Origin: Setophaga petechia
Taxonomy: Eukaryota; Chordata; Aves; Passeriformes; Parulidae
DNA length: 64,000 bases
NCBI GenBank assembly: GCA_024362935.1
Contig: JANCRA010000028.1
Location: 6,382,476-6,446,475 of the forward strand
Direction of reading: 5' to 3'
Under the pieces are notes generated by a model that was given only the letters and a program-made list of their open reading frames with translations, had not been told where the DNA came from and ran no database searches. The translations under genes were made by a program, and so were the position numbers. Positions 42,901-54,470 of this stretch are shown here, in pieces. Within the stretch, counting starts at the first letter, position 1; each line of letters opens with the position of its first letter.

Positions 42901-45900
42901 ATTTGGTGCTTTGTGTCAGACGTGCTCCATCTCCTGTGTTCCCTGGGGTCCTAGCACGCTGTAAGGCCTCATGGGAATGTGTGTGTTCTCAGGCTGACTT
43001 GAAAATGCTTTAAAAGCTAGAAATCCTCGATAACACTGCCTTGAACAGACAGAAACAAAGTGAGTGCCTGTGCACAGAGTTCAGATGTTTCTTTTAAGTC
43101 CTGATTGAGTAGAATGCCCCCTGTTTTAGAAAACACTATTGATATACTCTCTCTTGGCCGAGATGAGTCCGTATGTTAATGTTTGTGTCTCCAGTTATTC
43201 ATTTGTTTTTACTGAAACGTTAATTAGGGCAGAAGCCCAGCCTCCCTCATCTGCTCTGGTGAGGATTCCTCCCTCAGAAGGTTCCAATGTTTGGCTCAGG
43301 TTGCAGGTTAAAAATGCTGTCTGTACAGGAGCCATCCCTAGGAACGTGGCTTTGTATAAAGAAGCCAGGCAAAATCTGGCAGAGCTCCCTTCTGTATTTT
43401 GCTAAAAGACTTCTCCCTAAAAGGACATGACTTTTAAAATAAGTATTTTAATTTAGATTGTGACCAAAGTATGACATGTGATCAATTACAGCAAAGACTA
43501 GATGAGGAATTCCAGAAGAAACTGGAGAGGAATAAGATGATTGCAGAAGAGCAAACAGCAAAACGCAGAAGGAAGCGGTAAGGGCAGATTTTTCCCAGGA
43601 GGCTTGACATGGAAACCCTCACTCCCTGTGCCTCATCTGTAGCTGCATGCTCTGGATAAACACTGTCATTCTGTGTCTGCATCTATCAGCTGGGAAGTCT
43701 GGCTGTGGAAATTAAATTTGTCAGTGTCAATGTTTGGTTTCCAAAGGTAGCTGTAAACCTGACGGCTTTGCTGGGGTGGTTTCTTTTCCGTGCCGTTGCT
43801 TGCAGGATAACTTTGGACTGGTTGAGCTGCTTTTGCTGACACTGTGGTCTTGACTGCAACATGCCTTGCTGCATATTTGTTTTAACAGTGTCAGGAAAGG
43901 TTTGTGTCTATATCTGGCTTGAGTTTGTGTCTGAATCATTTGGTACCAAGCAGTTTCAGTGCAAAACGGGGTGCTGCTTCATGGGTAGGCTGCTTCTGCC
44001 TACCCCATTGAAATGTCTGGCAGGTGAAGTCTAATAAGTTAGGTGGAAATACTAAAAAAATATTAAATCCATATTTCCCTTAAATTTTAGACAAAATGAG
44101 ACACAAGATTGATGCTCTCAAGAAATAGTCTGACCATTGTAGTGCAGTGACACAAGAATTTAAATCCTCTGTGTCCAGGATAGGTTTCAGAAAAAGCAGG
44201 GAATCGTGCCTCTGCTCTTCCCAGGGTCTGACTCTGAGCAGCCTCTCCCTTGCTGTTTTGCGTGCTGTGGCTGAGAGTTGCTGTGGAAAGGCCTGTGCAA
44301 AGTGGCTCACTGCCATGTTAACACTAAAGTGCACAACACAAACACTGTTGCCATCTTATTTTAATTTAATGTGGTCCAACAGATGGCCAGCAAGTCAGAT
44401 CTGGCCTGCTGCCTCTTCCCTGGCTGAGATGGAGAACAACTGTTCCAACAGCAGATGCTGCCTAAACACCAACACCTCCATGTCCCCCTGCTATGCTCTA
44501 ATGGTGTGACTTTGCCCTGCAGGAGCCCCTCTGATTTCCCTCACCACCCTTCTCTGTGCTGACCCAACAGGTTCAGTTCCTGGCTCTCTGTTTCAAGAGA
44601 ATTCAGTTGTGCTGTTGAGAGAGGAGCCTGTGAATGTCAGACTGCTCTGCCTGTATCTGCCATTAACTTGCCAGGTTGCCTTTGCTGGGCAAAGAGAGCT
44701 GGGTTGTATGAATTGAAATTCCCTCTTACCCCCAGTGCTACTCCTAGGGCCTGACATCCTGAGAAAGCACAGCCAAAGAGGAAGGTCAGAGCATACTGCA
44801 CTATTTTGATTTTCTTCAATTGTAGGATATATTACTGGTGTTTTTTTCCCCCAGTGTTCAGTTTCTGCAGTCTGGGTTTTAACACCATTTTCTCTTTGTG
44901 TTTATTAGCCTAGGTAGATAAAATGTGGGGGCAGTTTCATTCTTGTTCCATCTGTGTTCTTGGAGATTCTTGTGTATCATAGTTCTGATTGCAGAGTCAT
45001 GAAAGGCTTTTAAAAAATCCATTAATCTGAAAACAACATAGAAAAGTTTCTCTTGATCACTTGCTAAGTTTGCTCTTGCTGAATTTTCAATTGAGGCCAA
45101 ATTTAAATTGAACTTCTCTTCTGAAATCAGCTTTTCCAAGATGTCTGTAATATGTCCTTTATCAGTGCATGAGTGTGCAGAAGCTTTACAACACTGGATT
45201 TGGAAAAAAGAGAGTCTTTTTTCTTTGCTTTATAGCCAGAAGTTAAAAGAGAAGAAACTGCAAGCTAAGAAAAATAAACTTGAACAAAAGAAGCAGGAAA
45301 AAGGTCAGTGAAATTTAGTTTACTTTTCTCAGGACTTGGTTCTGTTCCCTCATTGAAGTTTAGAAGGTTTTGTTCCACCCCCCATCCCCAGCATTCTCAA
45401 TACATGGATTAAAGCCTGAGCCTTAAGCTTGTTATTTTAGCTGATGTTTCAAAATCCTCTTTGAAAGCCATCTATGTTGAGATTTAATCTTACAAATAAC
45501 TTGGCTGTTTGTGAATATTTTCCATTTATTAGGGGGAATTTTGGACAGCAAACTCTGGAATCTGGGTTTGGGGATATTTTGCCCCAACTATTCTGCAGAT
45601 TCAGAGCCTCACCTGAGGTTTAGAAAGGCAGGATTGTTCAAAGCTGTGCTTTTTTAAAGTGTATTTTGAATATGTATGGGAAAAGAGGTGGGAAAAAATG
45701 CACAGCTTGGGTAGCAAGAAACAGAATTTCTTACAATTTTGTTTGTAAGAAATTGAGCCACCTTGGTACCATCTATTCCACAGGACTGTTTTATTTCATA
45801 GAAATAAAGGTGAAAAACCTGACTGCCTCTGTTCTCCTGCAACATTAATTTCTCTCTTGAAAATTAATGTTCAGCAATGTCAGTGTAACTGTTTGCTCAA

Positions 45901-47676
45901 ACTTTTGCATACTTGTTGCTTCTTTTCAGTGGGTATATTTTGGCTTACTCTTTCAATGTGAATTAGCACATAAATGGTTAATCTTAAAGTTACAGCAGTT
46001 TCTGGTAGTTCTGCTGGAACAGTGGCTTGCCTGACAGTTCTACCTTATTTGTGCTTTGCTTTTCAGAATTGGATCTGTTTCAGCTGAACCACTGCCAGCC
46101 TCCCATGTAAACATGGGAGGACAAATTGTTAGGTTAATTTTACTTGTGACAGCAAGTGAATGTAGCAGAGTGAATTTTTTGGGTGTTTTGTTTTGGTCTT
46201 GTTATTTTATTATATTTTTTTAAGCTACTCGTTTATGAATTGTAACTGGGAGGAGAATTTAAGTATGAGTCAACATTTGTTCATTTTGAGTGAACAAACA
46301 GAATACCCATCCCTTAGGGAGTGGCTGGGAGAGAGGAGAGCTGGATCAGGGACTGGCACTGAGGTATGGGATTGCCCTGTACCCGTGGTGGGGCAGGAGT
46401 GGTTTTGTTTGGCACAAGTTCCTGAAAGACAGAATCCAAACTCCCTGGTCTTTGTAACAGTTCTTAACTCTTTACAGTCCGTGTAAGAGTTTTCTATGCA
46501 AAATAATAATATCAAGGGGGAGAGAAGTCCCTCTTAGCCATTTTTAGTAAACTGAGAACAGGTTTTTTTAGTTTTGTGTGCCCTGGGTTGTGATCTGAGA
46601 GTTTTTTCAAATAGATTAAAGTGTATTTGTTGGATATGGCAGGCAGACATTTGTCTTCATTTTTGAATGAATAAATTAAACCTCTGAATTGCCATGTTTT
46701 ATCTTTGTTATAGTAAAAACATTAGGAATAAGGGTTGGCACTGAATGAGGTCAGCTGTTGATGAGCAAACTCCCAGTAAACGCTCAAAGTTCAGCGCTTC
46801 ACCACGCGGTGGCATCAGACCACTGATCCTAAATCCCGCATGAACTGGTCAGGACACAGAGTGTGACTGGGCCTGAGGAACAGGAGAGAGAAGAAAAATG
46901 GCCTTTTGTGCCATACCTCATTTTTGTTATCGGTTATTCAATTTCTAGTAGATGTGCCCTGGTTTTTTAGCAGACTTGACAAGATTTCTGTGACCCTTGT
47001 TAACCATAGGCATATCTTAATGAGTTCCTGTACTGACAGTATAGCAAACAGTCTGTAAACATTTATGGCACCTCATGGAGTTTCTGTGAACTTGGATAAG
47101 TTGTAGGAATACATTGAGGTTTGCCTGTGCCTTCCCAGTTCTGTGTGTGATCCTTCAAAGTTCATCCCAGCCTGCAGAGGTGAGATTGGGAATGAGATAA
47201 TCTATCACCTCAGTGTTTGACTGTCTCTGTTAGAAAGAAATAATGTTCCAGAGGAGGTGGAGCTGTTTAATGATGGACTTTGTATTGGAGATAAGGGAAT
47301 TCCCCGAGGGAGAATTTGATATTCTGAGCTCCTCATCACCGGGTAGAATTAATAGAACCTGATTTGTGTTCCCTGAGTATCTGGGACTGCTTAGCTGTGA
47401 GATGCTTAACCAGGAAGACACAGGGGAATATATTACCTTCGTGCTAATTAGCCTGACCTAATCCACATTTGCTGAGCACCTGAGAGTGTTTTGCTGTGAA
47501 ATGCTTGACAAGGAGGCCAGGTGGGAACACCTCATCCATTCATCCTGTTTGTGTTTGTAGAACCTGGGCAATCCCAAGAGCAAGGCAGCAGCGAGGATGA
47601 CGAAGAGGATAGCAAGGAGGAGGAAGAGAAGGAAGATGATGCTGAAGAGCCAAGTTTTGTGATGGGAAGAGGATGA
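39826..47676 (+). CDS. PRKRIP1: PRKR-interacting protein 1, 6 coding exons, 189 aa
   Basis: A nuclear, mostly helical, charged protein. The mammalian protein binds and inhibits the dsRNA-activated kinase PKR and is a component of late (step II) spliceosomes contacting U2 snRNP. Coding exons are 39826-39945, 41138-41216, 42647-42747, 43492-43577, 45236-45303 and 47561-47676, summing to 570 nt (190 codons) with GT-AG at every junction. Recognisable blocks are [14 protein letters not shown] (~27-40), [20 protein letters not shown] (~47-66), [19 protein letters not shown] (~75-93), a basic coiled helix ([20 protein letters not shown] then [19 protein letters not shown]), and an acidic Glu/Asp tail ending PSFVMGRG. 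Human PRKRIP1 is 184 aa with the same layout and ends in MGR. The start ATG (GGAACATGG) has A at -3 and G at +4. No competing family is plausible. Confidence 0.96.
39946..41137 (+). other. PRKRIP1 intron 1
   Basis: 1.2 kb. The first 550 bp are a minisatellite (see 40010-40490). The remainder has no recognised feature. Confidence 0.85.
40010..40490 (+). repeat. GTCTGTGAGGGGAGAGGG minisatellite, ~12 copies
   Basis: A core 'gtctgtgaggggagaggg' alternates with C-rich spacers (period about 40-50 bp). Copies vary in both parts. A long minus-strand open frame (39594-40553) is a by-product of this repeat and the GC-rich exon. Confidence 0.85.
41138..41216 (+). other. PRKRIP1: PRKRIP1 coding exon 2
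   Basis: 79 nt encoding [20 protein letters not shown] and FVRDVM. The acceptor is CTTGCAG and the donor GTAAAG; phase 1 end. Confidence 0.96.
41217..42646 (+). other. PRKRIP1 intron 2
   Basis: 1.4 kb noncoding; no repeat or additional exon recognised. Confidence 0.8.
42647..42747 (+). other. PRKRIP1: PRKRIP1 coding exon 3
   Basis: 101 nt encoding [20 protein letters not shown] and [13 protein letters not shown]. The acceptor is TTGCAG and the donor GTCAGC; phase 0 end. Confidence 0.96.
42748..43491 (+). other. PRKRIP1 intron 3
   Basis: 0.74 kb noncoding; nothing recognised. Confidence 0.8.
43492..43577 (+). other. PRKRIP1: PRKRIP1 coding exon 4
   Basis: 86 nt encoding [20 protein letters not shown] and QTAKRRRK. 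The acceptor is ATTACAG and the donor GTAAGG; phase 2 end, splitting an Arg codon. Confidence 0.95.
43578..45235 (+). other. PRKRIP1 intron 4
   Basis: 1.66 kb noncoding; nothing recognised apart from short A/T-rich runs. Confidence 0.8.
45236..45303 (+). other. PRKRIP1: PRKRIP1 coding exon 5
   Basis: 68 nt encoding [20 protein letters not shown] and EK, the basic helix. The acceptor is TTTATAG and the donor GTCAGT; phase 1 end. Confidence 0.94.
45304..47560 (+). other. PRKRIP1 intron 5
   Basis: 2.3 kb. It contains a candidate alternative terminal exon with a near-perfect palindrome (46067-46120). It also has two loosely similar ~55-bp segments (about 47373-47430 and 47471-47530), the second just before the last exon. 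Otherwise nothing is recognised. Confidence 0.75.
47561..47676 (+). other. PRKRIP1: PRKRIP1 coding exon 6 (acidic tail)
   Basis: Encodes [20 protein letters not shown] and a further acidic run ending [10 protein letters not shown], then TGA. The acceptor is GTTTGTAG. Confidence 0.94.
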
Positions 47677-48370
47677 GGCCTTCCAGGGACAGCTGGAAAC
47701 ACTGTTCATTGCTTTATATTCAGGAGCATGAAAGTCTTTCATCTCAGCCAAGCAGAACCCATTGGCGTACGTTACATCTGCTTAGCGGGGCATGGCCTTC
47801 ACGTCACAGGCCTGAGAGAAAATGATAGAGAAATGCCAAATAAGAGATTTTTTCTTAATTGCTTGTATAACTGCTGTGCAGTCTGCTCTAAGTTTGCTCT
47901 AAAGAGTCAGCCATAAGTCTCTATGACCCTAGAGTTCTTTCTAAAATGGCCCAGAGTGTTTTTCTGTCTGAAAGCTAAAACATGACTATTACCATTTAAG
48001 GGAAATATTACTGTGAAGGCTACGTATTCTACTTATCTTGAAGCTGGTAGCAGTGGGATACATGAATCTAGGGGGAAGAGTTTAACCTGAAGTAGAAAAG
48101 TGGTCTGTAGCCAGACTCTCCTGCACTGTGAGTGTTCTGCATTTGGGGTTTTGTATGGGGTCATCTCTAACCCAAAGAAATCAGTTTATGTTGCTAGACA
48201 AGTTCTATAGATTTTTAATCTGGATCCCTTTTTTAATGCTAAAACTTTCCCTATTGCTTTTCTTCCATGTTTTCTAAATTAATAAAAGGGATGTGTTGGA
48301 TTGTTCTGTCTTCTATTTTTCTTTTTGGAAGAGGATTTCAGTAAAATAAAGAGATACTTCAGTGCTGCAG
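47677..48370 (+). other. PRKRIP1: PRKRIP1 3'UTR (inferred)
   Basis: Noncoding A/T-rich sequence after the TGA, with AATAAA at 48281-48286 and 48345-48350. Either could define the transcript end. Confidence 0.65.
48281..48286 (+). terminator. PRKRIP1: Candidate poly(A) signal for PRKRIP1
   Basis: AATAAA, followed by a T/G-rich stretch ('gtgttggattgttctgtc') typical of downstream cleavage elements. A second AATAAA is at 48345-48350. Confidence 0.6.
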
Positions 48371-50690
48371 GAAGGGACAAAGAGATCAAGTGATGTGGCA
48401 CACATGAAAATATGGAAAAAGGTGTAAGCTGCATGTCACTTACTTTTTGCTTTTGAATTGGAACAATACCTTTTCCCAAAGATTGTGTGTAAAGCCTCCG
48501 AATCCTGTGGCAGAAAGGCTTGGAATGGAATAATTTTGCTTGTGCTCAGCTTCCTGTGATGACACCTGCCTTTCTCTCTGCTTGAGCGCTCTGCTTTGCA
48601 CCTTGGATTCCCCGGTAGGAATCTTAACATCTCTCTATATATTTACTTATTGGTGCTTAAAGCATATGCAGTGGTGGTTTTACTTGTAACTCTGGTTTTT
48701 GTCTCTTCAGTGTATCTTTAATTAGAAGTGCCTGCTGGCTTTCAGACATGCTCATCCCAGAGCCTTGCATCCAGAATGCGGTGCTACTTCTTCTCGAGCC
48801 TTGGTTAATGCCAAATTATTTTAAGCAAAAACAGTAAAAAGGGAGAATCTCTTTTTAGATTTTGCCTTTGTTGAATAGTGCTGCCAGAAATCCTGCATTT
48901 TGTCTGAGCTGGCTTTATGTAATGGCTTCTCCATGGTATTACCATGGTGGCTGGGAAGTAGATGTGACCAAGTGCAAGTGATGTTTGTGTTTAGTTCCTC
49001 TGTACATATCCAAGGGCTTCAGAGCTTGATAACTTCTGACCTGCCAGGTCCATATCCCCACTGCCCCCCAGGACAGAGATCTGCATGTTTTCTGCTCAGT
49101 CTCCACGGGGGCAGGTGCTGCAAGTTGTGGCAGTGTTTCATTCAGATGCAGGATCCATTTTTCCCTGAAGAGAGATTAGTTATGAGCATTGTTTCACATG
49201 CATTCTCCTTAGGGCAGACAAACCCTGTGGATATTGTAGGATGAGCCACAAAAACATGAGGGTTTTTTATGGGCAAAGAACTGAGAGTCTCACAAATAGA
49301 AATGTTCTGCCTTTGAGCTGAGTGCTGCTCTGCATTAAGCAGAGGGAGGACACGCTTCCCTCAGCCACAAGGAAGGTGAACTCCAGTTTGTCTTGGTGAT
49401 TGAACAAATTCAGGTTGTGTGGCCTCATCCTGCCTCCCTAAGATGCCCGTGCTGAATTATTCATGCTGTGTTTTCTGGGAATGCTGAGTTTGAAATCCAT
49501 AAACAGCAAAGAGAGCATGTTGGTGAAGGTGGCATCTGCCTCACGCTCTGTCTCGCCGGGGTGGCTGAGTGTAGCAGTAGGAGCTGCATTTGGTAGGTGT
49601 AGCTGTGAATTCCCATAAACACTCTGTTGTGGTTGATCGTGGCAGTATGAGCTTGTTTGAGAATACAAAGCACTTCAAAGGGAGGTTTCAAGGGATGTTT
49701 CTTCGTTTAGAATAAAATGCAAATACTATGTGACCTCAAAAAAGGGAAAACCTCATCCGTGGAGTAGAAAAGGGGAAGTGCTCCTGTGCATAGTAAAATA
49801 GGAACAGCTCTACAACTGATTGCTATTCCAAATAGGGCACCAAGAAAGCAGAAATAACTTACAGGCTGAAACTGCCAAGGAGTTTGACCTGCTTACACTA
49901 AATTCGTGCTCTGGGTTCTTTTCTAGAGGAGTCCCTCTCCTTTCTCTGATGGAGATTAACCCTCAAGGGCTAAAGTTGCTGTGTACGTGTGTTTGTGCAA
50001 ATGTGGGAGCCTGAGGGACAGCAGTGTTTGTGCTGAAACCGAGCAGGGGTGTTCCTGCTCTCAGAGGTGAAAAGCACACTCAGGATAACTTGTATCTGTC
50101 TCTTTATTAGGTGCTTAAGAATTGTATTCCTTTGTTCCCTCCCCCAGGCAGAATGGAATTCAGGAAGATGGGATTACCCTGTTATAAAGCTGACCCATTG
50201 TGCTGCCTTTCAGCATTTTCTTTATCTCATTTCCAGGGCAGGAACTCCCTCTCTTTCCCATAAGGCTGTCCCTATCCTTTTGATGGGTTTATACAGGATT
50301 TCCTGCTGAGTCAATAGCGGAGGAGTGCAGGGAGATAGCAGTCGGGATTCGCAGGGAGCCTGTGCTCAGCCGGAGGAGCCTCAGCCCGGCGGAGGCAGAG
50401 CAGCGCTGCCTTTTGACTTATGTAAGTGGCGACTTTTTGCTGTATAATTAATAATTGTAATAAAAGCACATTTGCATCCCATTGCACCAATACCTTCTCT
50501 GTGGAAAGATTTAGAGATAACGCAAGGTCCAGACCCACTAACATCTTTACCGGTGGGTGGCTTTCAACCCGACTGCGACCTTAGGGAACCGCAGACATTT
50601 TTTACCCCTACAGAAGCATGCTCACAGCGGGACCCCCGAGCGCCGCGGGAATGGCTCCGTGCCGGAGGGATGTTCTTTCCCTGTAACTCC
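48371..50690. other. Intergenic region between PRKRIP1 and ORAI2
   Basis: No coding exon or full repeat is recognised. A GC-rich patch at about 50330-50420 ends in a donor-like GTAAGT (50422) and could be an upstream alternative exon, but the evidence is weak. Confidence 0.65.
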
Positions 50691-50876
50691 TGGGTCCATC
50701 CCCGTTTCGTGAGGCCCCCAGAGGGCTCCCCGGTGTGCGCAGCGGGCGAGCGCGGCCCCGGTTCCGCGGGCGGGGCGGGGGGCGCTGGCTGCGGCAGGGC
50801 GGGGGTCGCGTTCCCAGGCCCCGCCCCCGGCGCTGAGGGGGCGTGGCCATCCAGATCGCGGGCCAATGAGCGAGCG

Positions 50877-50928
50877 GTCACGTGCGGGGGCGTGGCGGCG
50901 CTGCCCCCCGTTTCCTGCTGGTCACGTG
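50877..50928. promoter_or_regulatory. ORAI2: Paired GTCACGTG E-boxes
   Basis: Two identical 8-bp E-boxes 44 bp apart, immediately upstream of the likely start site. GTCACGTG is the core bound by USF and by MiT/TFE factors (CLEAR-type). Binding is inferred from sequence only. Confidence 0.55.
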
Positions 50929-50944
50929 GCCGGTGCCCGGCGTT

Positions 50945-51057
50945 GCCGTGGCAGCGGCGGAGGCGGCTCCGCTCCCGATCCCGATCCTGATCCTGCCCCG
51001 GCTCCTCTCCCGGTCCCTCTCCCGGGGCTCCCGGCACGGCCCCCGGACAGCACTGCG
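50945..51057 (+). other. ORAI2: Probable ORAI2 5'UTR exon 1
   Basis: The right edge is the donor at 51058 (GTGAGA). The left edge is a guess within the CpG island. It includes a 'tcccgatcccgatcctgatc' run. No coding potential is claimed. Confidence 0.45.
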
Positions 51058-52780
51058 GTGAGACACAGCCCGCCCCCGGGGCCGCATCCCGCCCGCAGGG
51101 GGCTCATCCCCAGCGGGGCCCGCGCTCTGGGGCAGCGGGCGGCTTCCCCTCAGGCGTGTTCGGGAGGTGGCGGGCTCGTCCTGCAGAGGTGCGAGCGCCT
51201 CCTGCCCAAGGGGCTCCGGGAGGAGGGGGTCTCGTCCTGCCCTGGCTGCTGGGGGGAGTTGGTTTGATCCTGCCCGAACAGGGATTCCCCTGCCCGGGGC
51301 GGTGGGGGGGAACGCGCCTCGTCCTGCCCGGGCGGGGGGAATGCCGTGCCGGAGTGGTGGTGCTGGGATGGGCGCCTCGTCCCGCCGAGCTGGGGGCAAT
51401 CCCCTGCACCTGGAGGGACGGGGTGAACGGGAGGGGTCCGCTCTGGGCAGAGAAGGGGCTCCCGTCCTGTCCGGCCGTGTTTCGGAGGTGCCGTGGGGTG
51501 CAGAAGGCTCCCATGGGATATGTCCGGACAGGGATGCTCTCGCTGGAGCGCTGTGGGGGGACATCTCCAGCACACGGTGCAGGGAAGAACCTGATCCAGG
51601 GTGCTTTTGGAGAACGGGATTGAAGGGTTGGGTCCCATCCTGCCTGAGGAGTTGCGGAGGATCCTTGGGATGCTGGATCAGGATGCAGTGGTAGGAGGTT
51701 GCGTCCTGCCTAGGAAAGATCCTCTGTCCAGGCTGGCTTTGGAGGGAAAGGTGCTCGCTGGGAGTGGGTCTCATCCTGTATTGCGGGTTGCCCTGTCTGA
51801 GGCTGCTTTGGAGGGGCGATCCTGGCAGTGTGGGATCCCTCCTGCCCAGGGTGTGCCGAGGGTGGCGGGGAAGGAGGTGCCTTGTGAGAAGGGTCCCAGC
51901 TGTGGCCGTGGGACCAGGGGCTCCCATCCTGCCTGGGAGGTGATCCCCTGCTGCCACCAGGGTGGTGTTCGCACCCTGCCTGGCTACTCTGGCACCCCAG
52001 GAGAGCTCCTTGGAGGGATCCCAAGCCAGAAGAGAACATAGGAAGGGGTTTCCCATGGCAAAGATGGCTGGAACTCATCCGAGTGGAGTAGCAGGGCTCG
52101 GGATTTGGCTTAGCCATGGCCTGCAGGGGCTTGGACAATGGGAGGGAGGGGACTGGCACAAACGCACAGATCAGTCTGGGGGTGTGGGGCAGAAACCTGG
52201 CATTGAGGAGGGGGCTGGCATCTGAAACCAGGCAGAGGAGCTGCCAGTGCTGCAGAGACAGCGCTCTGTGGGTGCCTGAGCACGGCAGTGGTGGGAGGGG
52301 GACCCGCTCTGTCGGCTTCATTCCCAGCTGTGGAGAAATCCCCACACATGCCCTGAGATGGGAGGAGACAAAGGCTTTTTTTTTTTCCAAAGGACAGCAC
52401 TTGGCAGGTTAAGAAAATCCACATAAGGGAGCAATCACAGAGAGCTTTCTGTCCTCCCAGCGCGAGATGAAGTGGGGTCAGATGCGTCGGTGGTGCAGTG
52501 AAGACACAGCTGGGATGGACTTTGCCAGGGCTGCCTGAGGAAAAGGTCTGGAGAATTCCTCATTCCCCATCCAGAGCTCAACAGCCCTGTGCAGTCAAAC
52601 CCCGTAGGATAGTTATTTCTGTAAAAACAAGTGTCCTAAACCTTTAGCTTTGCAAGGCAGGAAGGTGAAATCTCCAGGATAAGCCTCCCCTGATGCAGAT
52701 GACAGGCTGAAAAGTATTTCCAGAGTAAAACTGCTCCAGCTATAGCGCATGTAAAATTCTTCTTTGGTCTTGTGTTTCAG

Positions 52781-52826
52781 CCCTTGGAGCCCTCCACCCA
52801 GTCCCTCCATGTCTATAGCCAGCAAG
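52781..52826 (+). other. ORAI2: Possible ORAI2 5'UTR exon 2
   Basis: A 46-bp segment bounded by a good acceptor (TTGTGTTTCAG) and donor (CAAG|GTGAGT). It is plausible as a spliced UTR exon, but there is no coding or homology support. Confidence 0.3.
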
Positions 52827-54470
52827 GTGAGTTTGGCTTCCTGGCACTGCTTGTTTGGGTTACATTTGTGTTTATGGATTTCGTTCTGAAGCTGTTTACT
52901 TATTTGAGAACATCTCTTGAGCTGCTCCAGAGAGAAAATTCAGCCTTGTGGTATTTTTAGCTTATTTTTCTAAGGGAAGAAGCAGATGTGATTGGGTTCT
53001 CTTGCCCTCTCTCTGTAACCTCTGAATTCATTTGTCTTTTTAATGGAATTTGTCCCAGGGGTCAAGTTTCCTACATAGAAAGTTCCTAAGTATTTTATGA
53101 AATTAAATGGCAGAGCAGAGGCCATCACTGCCCCAGCTGGGGACAAAGGGAGTGAATTCACTCCCTGCTATACATTGCAGGACCCACACAGGATGTTGTC
53201 ACAGGAAACAGCTTTACAGTTTTGCTGCTCACAGATTGTTTCTTCCTCCAATCCTCCCAAGAGGCTTTTTTTATTCTGTAAAATAGGTGATTCTTGCCTT
53301 TTCTGGAAACCCAGATCAAGCAGGAAGGTTTGTCCCTGTTATTGTTTCTCTTCTTGTTTTTATTATGGCATGAATATTCTAGTGGGCCTTTCTTTTTTGT
53401 TTGTTTGTTTTTTCGGGCAACTTTTTTGTTACTTTCAAATATTTTGAAAATTCCTGAGCAGGTCAGGAGCCTTCCTCTGGAGTGTTCCAGGGGCTGTAAT
53501 AACGGCCTTGTCAAAACCTGCCCAGGAATCATCCTGTGCTGCCATCCTTGTTATGTCTGAGGGGACTGGAACCTAAAAGCCCCCCCACGTTCAGGAGGAA
53601 CAATCTTGGACCTGCAGTGCTTTGTTTGCTATTCTTTGTTATTGTGCCTGAAACAGCTTCCTTCCCTTTTACTAACAGCATTCAGAGTTGTGGACAGTTG
53701 ATGTCTTTTGATCTTTGCCACTTGTGCAAGTCTCCCAGCAGTCATGGCTTTATTAGCTGTCCCCACGTGGCCCCTGTACATGGGGAGCTGGGGGGATGCA
53801 GGCAGGGCTGAAAGGTGCCTGTGACCTTGAGAGGTGGTGCTGGGACTAATTAGTGCCACACCAGGTGTGATTCTGGGCAGCATCTCCTCCTCCTGGGAGC
53901 TGGTGAGTGTTTTATAGCCAGAAGGTGCAGCTCTGGTGTCTCTGTCTGCCACCTCTACAGTGCTCAGTGGCAGAGTTGTGACTGAGGGGATTAAACAAGG
54001 AATTGTAGTTTCCATTTTTTGGAAGGCTGAGTTAGTTTCAGATGTGTTTCAGAGTTGAGAAATTTTTGCACAAAACATTCCATGGATGTGGGGATCACCA
54101 GAGCCATTTGGCAGCAGCCTGGGGTCATGGTGCTGTAATTTTCCACCACCTGAAGCACTCTTGCTGCTTTCATGCATCTCTCAGTGTAATCCCTTCAATC
54201 TGAAGATGATGGAATTTCTTGGAATCAGCTTGCTTTCCCCTTTGGAATTGCCTTTTCCTTGCCCTCTGCTGAGAGCCACCGGTGGAAGTAAGGGAACAGG
54301 ATTCTTGGTCAGATGTTGCTGATAAATGGAGTGTGAGCAGCTCAGGAAATTTAACTTCCCACTGCAAAAGCTTGGGAAGTTCATTTATTAACCCTACACA
54401 GCTCTGTGCTTACTGGGGGAGCACTGTGCCCATCTAAACTGAGCTTTGATGAGCAATGGTTGAGAAAAAC

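Larger units (their letters stand above)
50690..51120 (+). promoter_or_regulatory. ORAI2: CpG island, probable ORAI2 promoter
   Basis: A CpG-rich block with a GC box (ggggcgggg, 50771-50779), a CCAAT box (50863-50867) and two copies of GTCACGTG (50877-50884 and 50921-50928). There is no TATA box. It lies upstream of ORAI2 on the same strand, and a donor (CTGCG|GTGAGA) occurs at 51057/51058. Assignment to ORAI2 is by position. Confidence 0.7.

Noticed and set aside
50878..52056. 392-codon minus-strand open frame
   Set aside because: Antisense to the ORAI2 CpG island and degenerate C/G repeats; no domain recognised.
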